Below, piece after piece: positions 8,654-18,752 of a stretch of 64,000 nt of DNA (position 1 is the stretch's first letter; each line of letters opens with the position of its first letter). The translations under genes were made by a program, and so were the position numbers. A model generated the notes under the pieces. It made no database searches, was not told where the DNA came from, and saw nothing but the letters and a program-made list of their open reading frames with translations. Origin of the DNA: Pristionchus mayeri (Eukaryota; Nematoda; Chromadorea; Rhabditida; Neodiplogasteridae). The DNA is taken from positions 41,867,215 through 41,931,214 of the forward strand of contig BTRK01000003.1 in NCBI GenBank assembly GCA_036245805.1, written 5' to 3'.

Positions 8654-11600
8654 TCAAATCGCCTCGAAAACCATCACTCGGAATCCGACGGAGTTGTTGG
8701 GAAGTTTAGCCTCAGTGCTAGGATTTGAATCATTTGCAATTGACCACTTCATATTTTCCCCCTTTGGCAGTTTTCTCCACGATATTGAATGCCACGTCCT
8801 TCCATCATCATTCAATGTGTATTTTATCGCTCCGCTCAATTTATACGACTTGCCTAAATAATGAGATTTATATTCAGTGCCATTGTACCAATGTAAAATT
8901 TACCGAATATTTTGGTGTATTCTGCCGAAATTCCAATGAATTTAACTTGTCTAAGCATTAGATTCTTTTTTTTTATTTTATTTTTTCCTCCATCTTTTCC
9001 TCCATTTTCCTCCACGTACATCTCATTAATAACGATTAAGTAGTGAAGCAACTGAAAAGTCGTCGGTAACATTTTTAAGAGCCTGAGAAACGTCCAAACT
9101 TACGTTATTTTTAGCATTAAGTATTGTAAATTTAATGTCATTTTCTCGATATTTGCAGTTTGCATGAGAAGTATTAAATTTTTTGAGAAGAGCTGCTTTC
9201 ACGTGCCCTTCGATCGTCCTGGCATCGTCGCTCGCAACCACATGAAGCTTAAATATCCGACTTTATTTTAAAAAGGTTTCTCGTTTTATAGCTAAGCATC
9301 ATCATTCGGATGAAAATCTCCCGTATATCTGTTACGAGAGAATCTTGTGAAATGAGTTATTAATGGTTTTGGTCATCTTTTTTTGGTTTTTTTTTGGGTT
9401 TTGGGCATGTTATTTGATCCCCCAAAGTGTTGATCCGCTCAGAATTTTCTTAAGGTACTCAGGCAGTGTGCCTCTATGCGAGGCAGGCAGTGTGCCTCTA
9501 TGCGAGGCACACTGCCTGAGTCCTTAACTTTAACAACGCATTTCTTGCTTCGGGTGATTTTTTTGAGAGAAAGTGCCCTTTGAGGTATCCCTGGTAATTT
9601 TCCATCGATGTATCAAAACTAGAAGTCGTGAAAATGCCTTAGAACCAAACTACACTTAAGGTTGCTCAACTCAAAAGTGAAGTGTAGGAAAAGATTCTCT
9701 AGCTTTTCCAGTATGTGATAGTCCTCGCCGAGCTCTTTTGAATAACGTATTTGCGGTTATCAAAAGTTATCAAAAGCTATCAAAGTTATCAAAAGTGTAT
9801 GTGTTTTAGACACCTCTCTATCTTTCCCTCCAGATCACCATACAAAAAAGGGTACTTCCAGAATGATTCCAAAAACCGTCAGCACCTCATTTTAAAGCTC
9901 TCAACAAGGGCTTTGTACTCGTTCAATTTGAGCTACATCTTTGGCAAAGTTTTTGAGAAAATCGACATTGAGTGTGAAACTGTTCAGATTCGTTTTCATG
10001 AGTTCTAGTTTGTACAGATCGATAGAGCTCATAAAACAAGCGGCGGTCCCTCAGACGGATATTTTTCACAAAAGTGAAGTGAAAGAGAAAAAATAGTGGG
10101 TAAATATGTGAACCAGAACCAATGACCCGGTGCCAGATACTCCATTATGATGGTATGCAAATTTAAAGATGTACGCATGTTTCGGGGTGATAGAGGAGTG
10201 AGAAACTAAAGAAAACTCGACTTGCATGATTTATGCAAATCCGACTTTGAGCTCGATTGTTAGGTGAATGGCGTGATATGCACTGTTAAAGTTATGGACT
10301 GAGGTAGCGTGCCTTGCTAGGCAACCTTAAAAAAATTCTGAGCGGATCGAAACTTCTGGGGATCAAATAACATCCCCAGCGATTACCAAAACCATTGATA
10401 ACTCAGTTCACGATTTTGGGCCCATGACCAAGAAAGTGAAATCTAGCTGGATTCTCTGACAGGCGTGATATTCTATTAGTTGAGAAACGCGTACACAATG
10501 CTTATCGTCGATTGAAACTGGCATCTCCATTTCTTTGTTACAACGTTTGCATGATACGTGATAAAAGACTTCGAAGAAGAAATCATCCTGAAATATTGCA
10601 ATAAATAATACGGCAAGAATTATTGAAAATGCCTTTACATACAGTCGCGCTCATAAGTGAGTGCGCACTTTTTGAATTCGTTGTAACTTTTTGCCCAGGA
10701 AAAGCATAATTCTGACACTAAGGTATGTTCTACCAAATTCAATGGAGATTATTACCATGGTATTTGGGCATAACGTAATTGCCCGTTATTGCGTAGTGAT
10801 GACGCAATCAATATGCACTTTTTTAAAACGGCATTATTCTTACATGGATTTTAGGTTAGAGATATGCACGGGGAAGTTGCTGCGCGACCGCGCATTTGCA
10901 GCAGCCTTGCTGCAAAAACAAGGTCTGAAATTTGGAAATCAGCTCCTAGACTAGCTAGAGACTCGATCAAAACGCCAAAATGATCGCCAACTTTTTAGAT
11001 TGATTGGACATCTTTCCTACCTGCGGCGTGCGTTTTTCGGATGTATACTAAGGTCGGGAAACACTCTGTTTACCCCTATGGCGAGAGAGTACAGACGCCG
11101 AGAGTGCGTAAACAGAGTGATTCCCGACCCTAGTATACCTCCGAAAAACGCACGCCGCGGGCAGGAAAGATGTCCAATCAATCTAAAAAGTTGGGAACCC
11201 GTTCTCTAATACATTTTGAACATTCCTGTGTAAAAACCAGATTTTTACCTAACTTTCCCATAAAGTTATGAAAGTCCAAAAATTGGTCATGCAAAAAAGT
11301 GATTTTTTCATGCCCTGAGTGCAATTTATGAGATATCGTTTTCATATTCTCAGGATCAACTGTACTCATGATGGCGATCATTTTGGCGTTTTGATCGAGT
11401 CTCTAGCTAGTCTAGGAGCTGATTTCCAAATTTCAGACCTTGTTTTTGCAGCAAGGCTGCTGCAAATGCGCGGACAACTTCAAATTTTTTTTCTGGGTAG
11501 GCCCCGGTTTCAAAAAAGTGCATATTGATTGCGTCATCACTACGCAATAACGGGGCAGTTACGTCATGCTTAAATACCATGGTAATAATCTCTATTGAAT

Positions 11601-14600
11601 TTGGTAGAACATACCTTAGTGTCAGAATTATGCTTCTCCTGGGCAAAAAGTTACAACGAATTCAAAAAGTGCGCACTCACTTATGAGCGCGACTGTACCT
11701 TGAACGTTGTTCCGTCCTGTCTTTTTATCTTGCCGAGTTTCTGTATTACAGCGATGAGGAATTTGGAGGGGTCTTGTGTCTGCTCGAATCCGGGGAACAG
11801 GCCAAGCAAGAGTTGAGGCACATTCGAACTCTTAGGGCTTCTCGTGGATGCTTCCACCAGGAAATTCACGACTTTATTGTTGGGTTTGGTTGCTTGGAAG
11901 ATTTTGAGTTCTTCGACTAGACGAGTGAGTGAGAGCAATGCATTGACGGCTGCATTGGCAAAACAATGCTTCTTTCCTTCGTTGTTAAACAAATAGGCTG
12001 TCTGAAAATTCACAAAAATATCTCAAACTTCCATTACACTCACATGAAGATCATGTCCATCTGCCTTTCCACAAATAGCCGGTTCAGCATCAGCCTGAAT
12101 AATACATGTACTTAAAAAGGGATAGCAAAAAATAGAGTTTGTTCGAGCCATGATGATTTCTCCCCATTCATCGATCGGATTACGTACATTCGTTATATGA
12201 GAGGAATCACGAGAGAATCGACAACTCGGCGGCAGTGAAAATCAAAATCAACCACTCCCTCTACAAATTTGGCTCAAAGTCTTTCAAATGATTTTCTTTC
12301 AAACTGCGTCGTCGGAATTTTGATAACTGTCGTCATCTTCGAGATTCAGAAGGCCAAACATTACACTATCACTTTTCGGCAGTGAAATCGGGCGCATTTA
12401 AATGATCGTAACATCGTTTGAATTGAAGATAGAAGGCCGCTCTTTCTTAGAAAGAAATAGGAGATCAGGGGCTACAACTTTCAAGTTGACTGTGTCATTG
12501 ATAGTGCACGCCCCGGTGCGGGGCGGTCGGTCGGACTAAAAATGTCGAAATTTTTCAAACCGGAAAAAAAGTTATAGTCCCTATAGGTGACTAACTTTTC
12601 GCCAAAAATCAGACAAATCGTGAAGATGAAAAAAAGAGGGCGCACTTTAATACGGTGGTCCCAAAATGGGTTCCAGACAGAGAAACTTCCAAAACTTTAA
12701 TTGTCTGCTATCGGGCTCAAATACATCCATAATCATCCAAAACAACATTTCAAGTTGTATCCAGAATTGTTATAACACTGTAAATGGCCAAAAACTACAG
12801 TATGACCTCAAATTTGAAAATCAATATTTTTACCTTCAACAACCTATGGGATGGGTGCTATTGCACTAAATCGGTTCCAAGTAGTGCAGGAACATCACTT
12901 GAAACGTGTCAAAGAAATAGGGTACCGGTAAATATGATATTTCATGCGATGTATTCGTGGAAAGACGCAAAACTGTAATTTCGGCCAAAATAGTCGTAGG
13001 GTCCTGCCACATGGCTAGAATTGTAGAGCATGATGATCTGAACATTTCATATGTTGAAAGTTAGCTTCTATCTATTAATTGCAGCGCGCTAGAGAGCGTG
13101 GAAGATGGTAGAAAACGATGGTGGAGGCGCGCGTGAGAGCTCTAAAAGGAGGGGAGGGAGAGATAGGTCAGAGGGCGAGAGCGCCAGACGGTTAGAGCGC
13201 CCGCCCTAGGGCGGAGTCTATCCGATTTATGGCTGTCTAACACGCTCTCTAGCGCGCTGCAATGAATAGATAAAAGCTAACTTTCAACATATGAAATGTT
13301 CAGATCATCATGCTCTACAATTCTAGCCATGTGGCAGGACCCTACGACTATTTTGGCCGAAATTACAGTTTTGCGTCTTTCCACGAATACATCGCATGAA
13401 ATATCATGTTTACCGGTACCCTATTTCTTTGACACGTTTCAAGTGATGTTCCTGCACTACTTGGAACCGATTTAGTGCAATAGCACCCATCCCATAGGTT
13501 GTTGAAGGTAAAAATATTGATTTTCAAATTTGAGGTCATACTGTAGTTGTTGGCCATTTACAGTGTTATAACAATTCTGGAAACAACTTGAAATGTTGTT
13601 TTGGATGATTATGGATGTATTTGAGCCCGATAGCAGACAATTAAAGTTTTGGAAGTTTCTCTGTCTGGAACCCATTTTGGGACCACCGTATTAAAGTGCG
13701 CCCTCTTTTTTTCATCTTCACGATTTGTCTGATTTTTGGCGAAAAGTTAGTCACCTATAGGGACTATAACTTTTTTTTCCGGTTTGAAAAATTTCGACAT
13801 TTTTAGTCCGACCGACCGCCCCGCACCGGGGCGTGCACTATCAATGACACAGCCAACTTGAAAGTTGTAGCCCCTGATCTCCTATTTCTTTCTAAAAAAG
13901 AAAGACATTCTATCTTCAATTCAAACAATGTCACGATCATTTAAATGCGCCCGGTTTGACTGCCGAAAAGTGATAGTGTCATGTTTGGCCTTCTGAATCT
14001 CGAAAATGACGACAGTTATCAAAATTCGAACGACGCAGTTTGAAAGAGCATCATTTGAAATACGTTGTTCCAAATTTGTAGAAGGAGTGGTTGATTTTGA
14101 ATTTCACTGCCGCCTACACCCCTAAAATGGTTGATTCTCTCGCGATTCCTTTCATATGCATATTGCATCAGTACTTTCAACGATCGCTGATACATTTTCG
14201 AAACAATAAACTGCAAGAACGGCGAGCGAGTATTGCACTCGCAATTAGCCCCTAAATATACTAGATAAAGTGTTTTTACTTGTGAAGGTGTCGCAGGAAT
14301 TCCTTGAATCATAGCTTTCAGCATTTTTACAATCTTGCTAATAACCTGCTCTTCGTTGAGCGTTTCTAAACAAACTGCTTACATTATTCACATGTTTAAA
14401 CAATAGTTTGTAATATAAATATAAATGTATATATCATTACTGTAATGAAAATAATATACAAAATTAACATGCATCTGAAAAGTACAAAATCCAACAAAAC
14501 TACGAACCTTCCTCATTCGGTTGCCGTTTTCTACAGTTTAGAACGCAATCAATCTCATCGCAGCATCTCATCGTTGAAGTCGATGTATCGTGTGCTGTAA

Positions 14601-15113
14601 ATAATGTAGAGATTGACACATATTGTTATATTAATATGTAACTTGAAAGGAAGGATAACGATAAAAAAGTTCCTTCTCTTGACAAGTAAGCAATTTCCAT
14701 AACCGAATGTGATAATGTTTGAGTATCTAATGGTTGAGTTGAGCTAATTCGTGGTAATGACAGCGTTAACAAAACTTAAAAATTCCAGAGCATGTTTTAG
14801 GACCGGCTTAACACCCTTCCTCACGAGAGACTCGCTGATAACTGCTGCACTATTTTTCATAACTTACCATTTTTTTTGCTTGTGCTGTTCGTTGGCCTTC
14901 CCACAGTCTCGTCCTTTTTGCCAGGGCTCGGAGTCGTTTTTGTATTTTGGTGTCCTGATTCAGACTGCTTCTTTGCTGGAAATACTGTATTTTAAATTGT
15001 TCTTTTGGTACTTGAGAACGCGCATGGTGCACGATCTTGTTAGACTGGTCCAATAAAAATGCCCTCCAAAAGGTCGTCCGATCATGGACCGAAGTAATAT
15101 TTTTGCACCACAT
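8654..15113 (-). CDS. Ubiquitin-specific protease (USP/UCH, peptidase family C19) homologue, nine exons
   Basis: Exons, in reading order: 14868-15113, 14776-14815, 14175-14374, 12044-12094, 11699-12001, 10495-10587, 9104-9247, 8904-9051, 8654-8853. Joined length is 1425 nt, giving 474 residues, and every intron phase matches. Visible USP features: a Cys box around residues 186-203 (NNEGKKHCFANAAVNALLSL; nucleophile Cys192); a QxxDPxxFL motif near residues 253-260 (EQTQDPSKFL, the usual Gln-Asp-Glu-Phe-Leu region); a zinc-finger-like CKRC at 293-296 with later Cys311 and Cys342; and a His box near His430 (GRTWHSISWRK) followed by Asn449-Asp450 (WSIANDS). USPs remove ubiquitin from proteins. 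The family assignment rests on these ordered motifs. The Cys box is divergent: one extra residue between Gly and Cys, and Asn for the usual Gln. Residues 1-162 are basic and helical-looking, with no domain I recognise. The gene starts 75 nt after the stop of the EEP gene. Introns 3, 5 and 6 contain fold-back transposon relics. Confidence 0.72.
9328..10468. mobile_element. TA-flanked fold-back element F4 in USP intron 6
   Basis: Right end reads GGCGTGA followed by TA; left end TATCTGTTACGAGAGAATC is a decayed form of the same terminus. The inner parts of both ends match in inverted orientation (GTTATTTGATCCCC, GATCCGCTCAGAATTTT). The ends belong to the TCACGCCTCTCA family also seen at 25570 and 26716. 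Inside, 9460-9530 holds a direct repeat of a 25-bp GGCAGTGTGCCTC-type block plus its inverse. No transposase is seen. Confidence 0.65.
10642..11695. mobile_element. Tc1/mariner-like fold-back element M1 (CAGTCGCGC ends, TA duplicated)
   Basis: Bounded by TA on both sides. Ends are CAGTCGCGCTCATAAGTG and its exact inverse. The inverted arms run nearly half the length (about 430 bp each) and include the conserved parts CACTAAGGTATGTTCTACC and ACTACGCAATAACG. The core near 11070 has inverted GTTTACCCCTATGG segments. TA duplication and CAGT-type ends fit the Tc1/mariner superfamily; no open reading frame of a transposase is present, so it is non-autonomous. It sits three bases inside the 5' splice site of USP intron 5. 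Confidence 0.85.
12198..14154. mobile_element. Large TA-flanked palindromic element F3 in USP intron 3
   Basis: Arms of about 0.88 kb (12198-13084 and 13257-14154) are highly similar in inverted orientation. Ends are TGAGAGGAATCACGAGAG and inverse, with a TA outside each. The arms include a GC-rich block (GCCCCGGTGCGGGGCGGTCGG at its core, mirrored near 13815). The ~170-bp loop at 13085-13256 is GC-rich and closed by inverted GCGCGCTAGAGAGCGTG. Short open frames in the arms are mirror images of each other and not protein-like. Confidence 0.8.
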
Positions 15114-15156
15114 TTATGTGCATGCTAAGTTAAATCTGTATATGTTAAATCTGGAA

Positions 15157-15194
15157 AAATTGGAACACCCAAGTTTTGGATATCGAAATTAAAC
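15157..15194 (-). promoter_or_regulatory. Intercistronic gap with a strong 3' splice acceptor, possible trans-splice site
   Basis: Between the EEP stop codon (15189-15191) and the USP start (ATG at 15113) the minus strand reads CCAATTTTTCCAG, an excellent nematode 3' splice acceptor ending at 15151. No convincing 5' donor partner exists except an alternative use of the last EEP codons. In nematode operons, downstream messages are trans-spliced at such sites. A weaker acceptor, CATATACAG, follows. Inferred, not proven. Confidence 0.45.
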
Positions 15195-18100
15195 CATACG
15201 TGGATCAATAGAGACATCGAATACGGTTGGAAAATGCATTTTTGAGGTGAAGGTAGGATCGGGGCGGAAAGGCTTGTGCACATTGACATAAATACTTTTG
15301 TCGCTCTTGGCTTTAAAAATGAAATCAATCTTGCTGAATTTGCAAGGGCCTCCTCCCTGTAATTATGTGATGTTGATGGTATAATGCACACAATTTGTGG
15401 CGTACGTAATTTGTAGTCCATGTGTTTGGAGTGCATTGCTCCATATTCTCGAACACATCTCCGAAACCGACTCTTTTCAAATTCAGATCACCTCCTCCAA
15501 CACCTGATTGTAAGTTTGCATAACTCAATGACTGCACACGTAATTTGATGGTAAATTGATAATTAATGATAAATACTATTTGTTCCTGATCACTTACCCC
15601 CAGTTTTTGACCTGAGAAAATCCGCTAGTTTACTTTGGTATTCTTTATTCTGCTCAACGTAACAGCAGAAAACATCCAGCTTAAACGTAGTGTCCTTTAC
15701 CGATATGAATTCAAAGTCTGCAAAATATGGAAAGGTGACAAAACGGAAAGGGACAAGACAGAAACAAATCACTGCTCCGCCGGAAATCGACGTAGGGACT
15801 TGGGAGTAGTTGCATTGTTATGCTCTCCACTACACCGCCATTGGTATACCCAGTAACTGGGCGAATGTGAGTTTTTGTCACTACGACCGTATATGGGTTC
15901 ATGGTAACAAATTGGAAATTTGAGTGGAAAATCATGGTTAGATAAACATAAGTGAGATAAACCCAGCAACAGTCGCGAGCATAAGTCACCGGGCACTTTT
16001 GGAATGGGTTTGATTTTTTTAACCATAAACATTTCAATTCTGCAACTAGGATGTTATGCATCAAATTCATCGGAGAATTTTCTTTTTGATATTGGGGTAT
16101 GATGCAATAGCCTAGTCTTTACATAGTGATGGCGTAAAGGGCATTATTCTTACATGGATTTTTTCCAGCACGCCAAGGTTGGAGGGTTCTGAGGTTGGAG
16201 TCATGCCCGAGACCTACCAAGAAAAAAATTTAGGGGTTGCTGCGCGACCGCACATTTGCTGCAGCCTTGCAGCAAAATTGAGGTCGAAAATTCAGATCTC
16301 GGCTCCTAGTCAAGCTAGAGACTGGTTCAAGGCATCAGAATGATCGCCATCATGAGTCCAGATGATTCTGAGAATATGAAAACAATATGTCGAAATTTGC
16401 CCTCAGGGCACGAAAAAATCACTTTTTTTGAATGACCATTTTTCGGACATTCATAACTACATGGGAAATGTAGACAAAAATCTGTTTTCTGCGTAGGAAT
16501 GTTCAAAATGTATTGAAGATCTGATTCCTAACTTTTTAGAGCGATTGGACACTTTTCCTGCCCGCGGCGTTCGTTTTTCGGAGGTATACTAGGCTCCGGA
16601 AACATCTTGTTTACGTCTGTACTCTCTCTCATAGGGGTAAACAAGGTGTTTCTCGACACCAGTATCCCCCTGAAAAATCGTCGCCGCGGGCAGGAAAGGT
16701 GTCCAATCGCTCTAAAAAGTTAGGAATCAGATCTTCATTACATTTTGAACATTCCTACGCAGAAACCAGATTTTTGCCTACATTTCCCATGTAGTTATGA
16801 ATGTCGAAAAAATGGTCATTCAAAAAAGAGTTTTTTTCGTGCCCTGAGGGCAAATTTCGACATATTGTTTTCATATTCTCAGAATCATCTGGACTCATGA
16901 TGGCGATCCTTGAACCAGTCGCTAGCTTGACTAGGAGCCGAGATCTGAATTTTCGACCTCGATTTTTCAGCAAGGCTGCAGCAAATGTGTGGTCGCGCAG
17001 CAACCTCTAAATTTTTTTCTTGGTAGGTCTCGGGCATGACTCCAACCTCAGAAAGTTTGGCGTGCTGGAAAAAGTCCATGTAAGAATAATGCCCTTTTAG
17101 AAAAGTGAATTTTGATTGCGTAATCACTACGCAACGACTGTGCTCTTGCGTCATACCCCAATATCAAAAATAAAAATCTCTGATGAATTTGGTGCATAAC
17201 ATCCTAGTTGCAGAATTGAAATTTTCCTGGTTAAAAATTCAAACCCATTCCAAAAGTGCCCGGTGACTTATGCTCACGACTGTAAGTGTCGATTGGTTAC
17301 TGCATTTGATGATTATCTAATAATGATTTCCCACTCATATTCCCAATTTTGGATCATGAACGCATATACGTTCGTAGTGACTACAACTCATATTAGCCTA
17401 GTTAGTGGATATAACAATGATGGTGTAGTGGAGAGTAGTGATAACAATGTAACTACTCCCAAGTCCCTACGTCTTTTCCCGAAGGAGCAGTGATTTGTTT
17501 CTGTTTTGTCACCCTCCCCAAAAAATGTGCGATACCATATGAGACATATTATGTATAAAACCATAACAAACATCTTCATACAGTGAAAACTTACTGCGTC
17601 TCTTATTATCTGGCTCAATCCTCTCATACTCGGCTATTAAATCGTTGCGAATTAGAATAGCTGATCCACGTCGCCATTCCTTCCCATAACTCGATGGCGA
17701 TATTCTAGTGTTTTGGATATGATTATATTTTAAAGCATTATTTCTGAAACTCACGACATGATTGAGTATCCCAAACATTTCACTTTGTACTTCAGTTGTT
17801 TGAACTGAATCGAATTATCAGAAACATCGGCGAAACTAAGTATCAGCTCGTTCAGCAGGATTCCATCAGGGCGGATTTTCTCTGTCATCCTATGGGAATT
17901 TATTAATAAATTAATTACTCAAATCGAATAAACTTTGTCAGATTAGCTACAATCTTTCCGGATTTGTCAAGGATCCCGTCGATATTCCATAATAGGTAAC
18001 GCCGAATCTGAAAATATTCATCGTATTAATCATTCCTTCTACTTCTTACCGATGATCGATCATCCGTCATGGTTATCTGTTCGAGCTCAGGAAACGATAC

Positions 18101-18752
18101 AATATTTTTGCTCGCAGGTTTCTTGATTTCCTTCGTGATTTCAGAAATCTTGTATTTTTCCAATTTATCTATTATCTCCTTAATATAACTTCTGCTCAGC
18201 CAATGAGAGCATGCTCCGCCTGTGATGTTATAATTTTAACAATATTGTGCACCGAAACTCTGTATTTACTCACTTGCAGATCTGCAACTGCAGGTTAAAG
18301 TGCATTGACCGATCGTTGTCACGGATGGTACAGATGGTACAGATGAGGCGTCTCAAAAATAATTCGTTAAAGTACATGACTACCTCGAGCATAGAAATCA
18401 GAATCAAGCATTATGAAGTACACACCTTCGAGGACATCTGCTTGCACCGATCCAGGGGATTCTGAAATGCATTTATGTTCAAATTGGATCTCTGACGCTG
18501 GTACACCAGTGTCAGAGATGCAACTTTAATCAATAATCTCTGCAATCTATATGGTGATATTTCACGCACAATTAAAAATGTACATTACGTGTCACGGTAT
18601 GTGAAATAACAACATATACACAAAATTCAGCATGCAATTCAGCAATTCAGCATTATGAATAGCGTGAACAATATTTACTAACCTGAGCGATCTGAATCTT
18701 GCCTTTCTCTGTATTTGCGTGATTTATCTGGAACACCACTTCGCTGATCCAT
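15189..18752 (-). CDS. Endonuclease/exonuclease/phosphatase (EEP) family protein, TDP2-like, nine exons
   Basis: Exons in reading order: 18683-18752, 18426-18461, 18050-18219, 17934-18007, 17755-17889, 17595-17704, 15598-15717, 15406-15503, 15189-15356. All phases agree; 981 nt, 326 residues; start MDQRSGVPDKSRKYRERQ. EEP motifs in order: LLWNIDGIL at 97-105 (Asn100); RPDGILLNEL at 123-132 (Glu131); WRRGSAILIRNDL; GGGDLNLK near 241-248 (Asp244, Asn246); TPNTW; KIDFIF with Asp282; and SKMHFPTV with His312. The WNIDG motif is the form typical of tyrosyl-DNA phosphodiesterase 2 (TDP2/TTRAP), which removes topoisomerase II adducts from DNA ends. An AP-endonuclease-like relative is the alternative. 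The final Ser-Asp-His motif reads S-K-M-H: the Asp that supports the catalytic His appears replaced by Met, so activity is uncertain. Residues 1-92 are Ser/Arg- and Lys-rich with no domain I recognise. Several introns are 44-48 nt; intron 6 holds a 1.8-kb fold-back element. Confidence 0.72.
15735..17512. mobile_element. Nested fold-back element in EEP intron 6 (outer GTGACAAAAC ends, inner CAGTCG ends)
   Basis: Outer inverted ends are GTGACAAAACGGAAA (left) and its counterpart ending GTTTTGTCAC (right). The arms include inverted ACGTAGGGACTTGGGAGTAG. Inside, at 15970 and 17282, lie inverted CAGTCG(C/T)GAGCATAAGT ends related to M1, with arms continuing to the core near 16630 (CATAGGGGTAAACAAGGTG). 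The inner right end is followed by TA, but the inner left end is preceded by AA, so a target duplication is not clean. This may be one long element or an M1 relative whose flanks were also inverted. Confidence 0.7.

Larger units (their letters stand above)
4480..8754. repeat. Right arm of the 4.27-kb inverted repeat
   Basis: Reverse complement of 1-4274. Its outer end at 8754 is set only by the window start, and it lies inside the last exon of the intact USP gene (8654-8853). The arm carries mirror copies of the broken gene, the ~125-bp tandem repeat, the hairpins and the small gene start. Confidence 0.95.

Noticed and set aside
9460..9530. CRISPR-like short repeats in F4 and in the arm tandem repeat
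   Set aside because: No regular spacers, no cas genes, and eukaryotic gene structure throughout the window.
18274..18366. Alternative exon with ...RRLICTICTIRDNDRSMH... before the EEP core
   Set aside because: It has a nice GTGAGT donor and Cys pairs, but its phase does not fit the next exon, whereas the 18426-18461 exon does.
8654..18752. A Helitron2/Helentron-like element, since some carry EEP endonuclease and a cysteine protease
   Set aside because: No Rep or helicase sequence is visible, the protease is USP-like rather than OTU, and both genes have ordinary spliceosomal introns.
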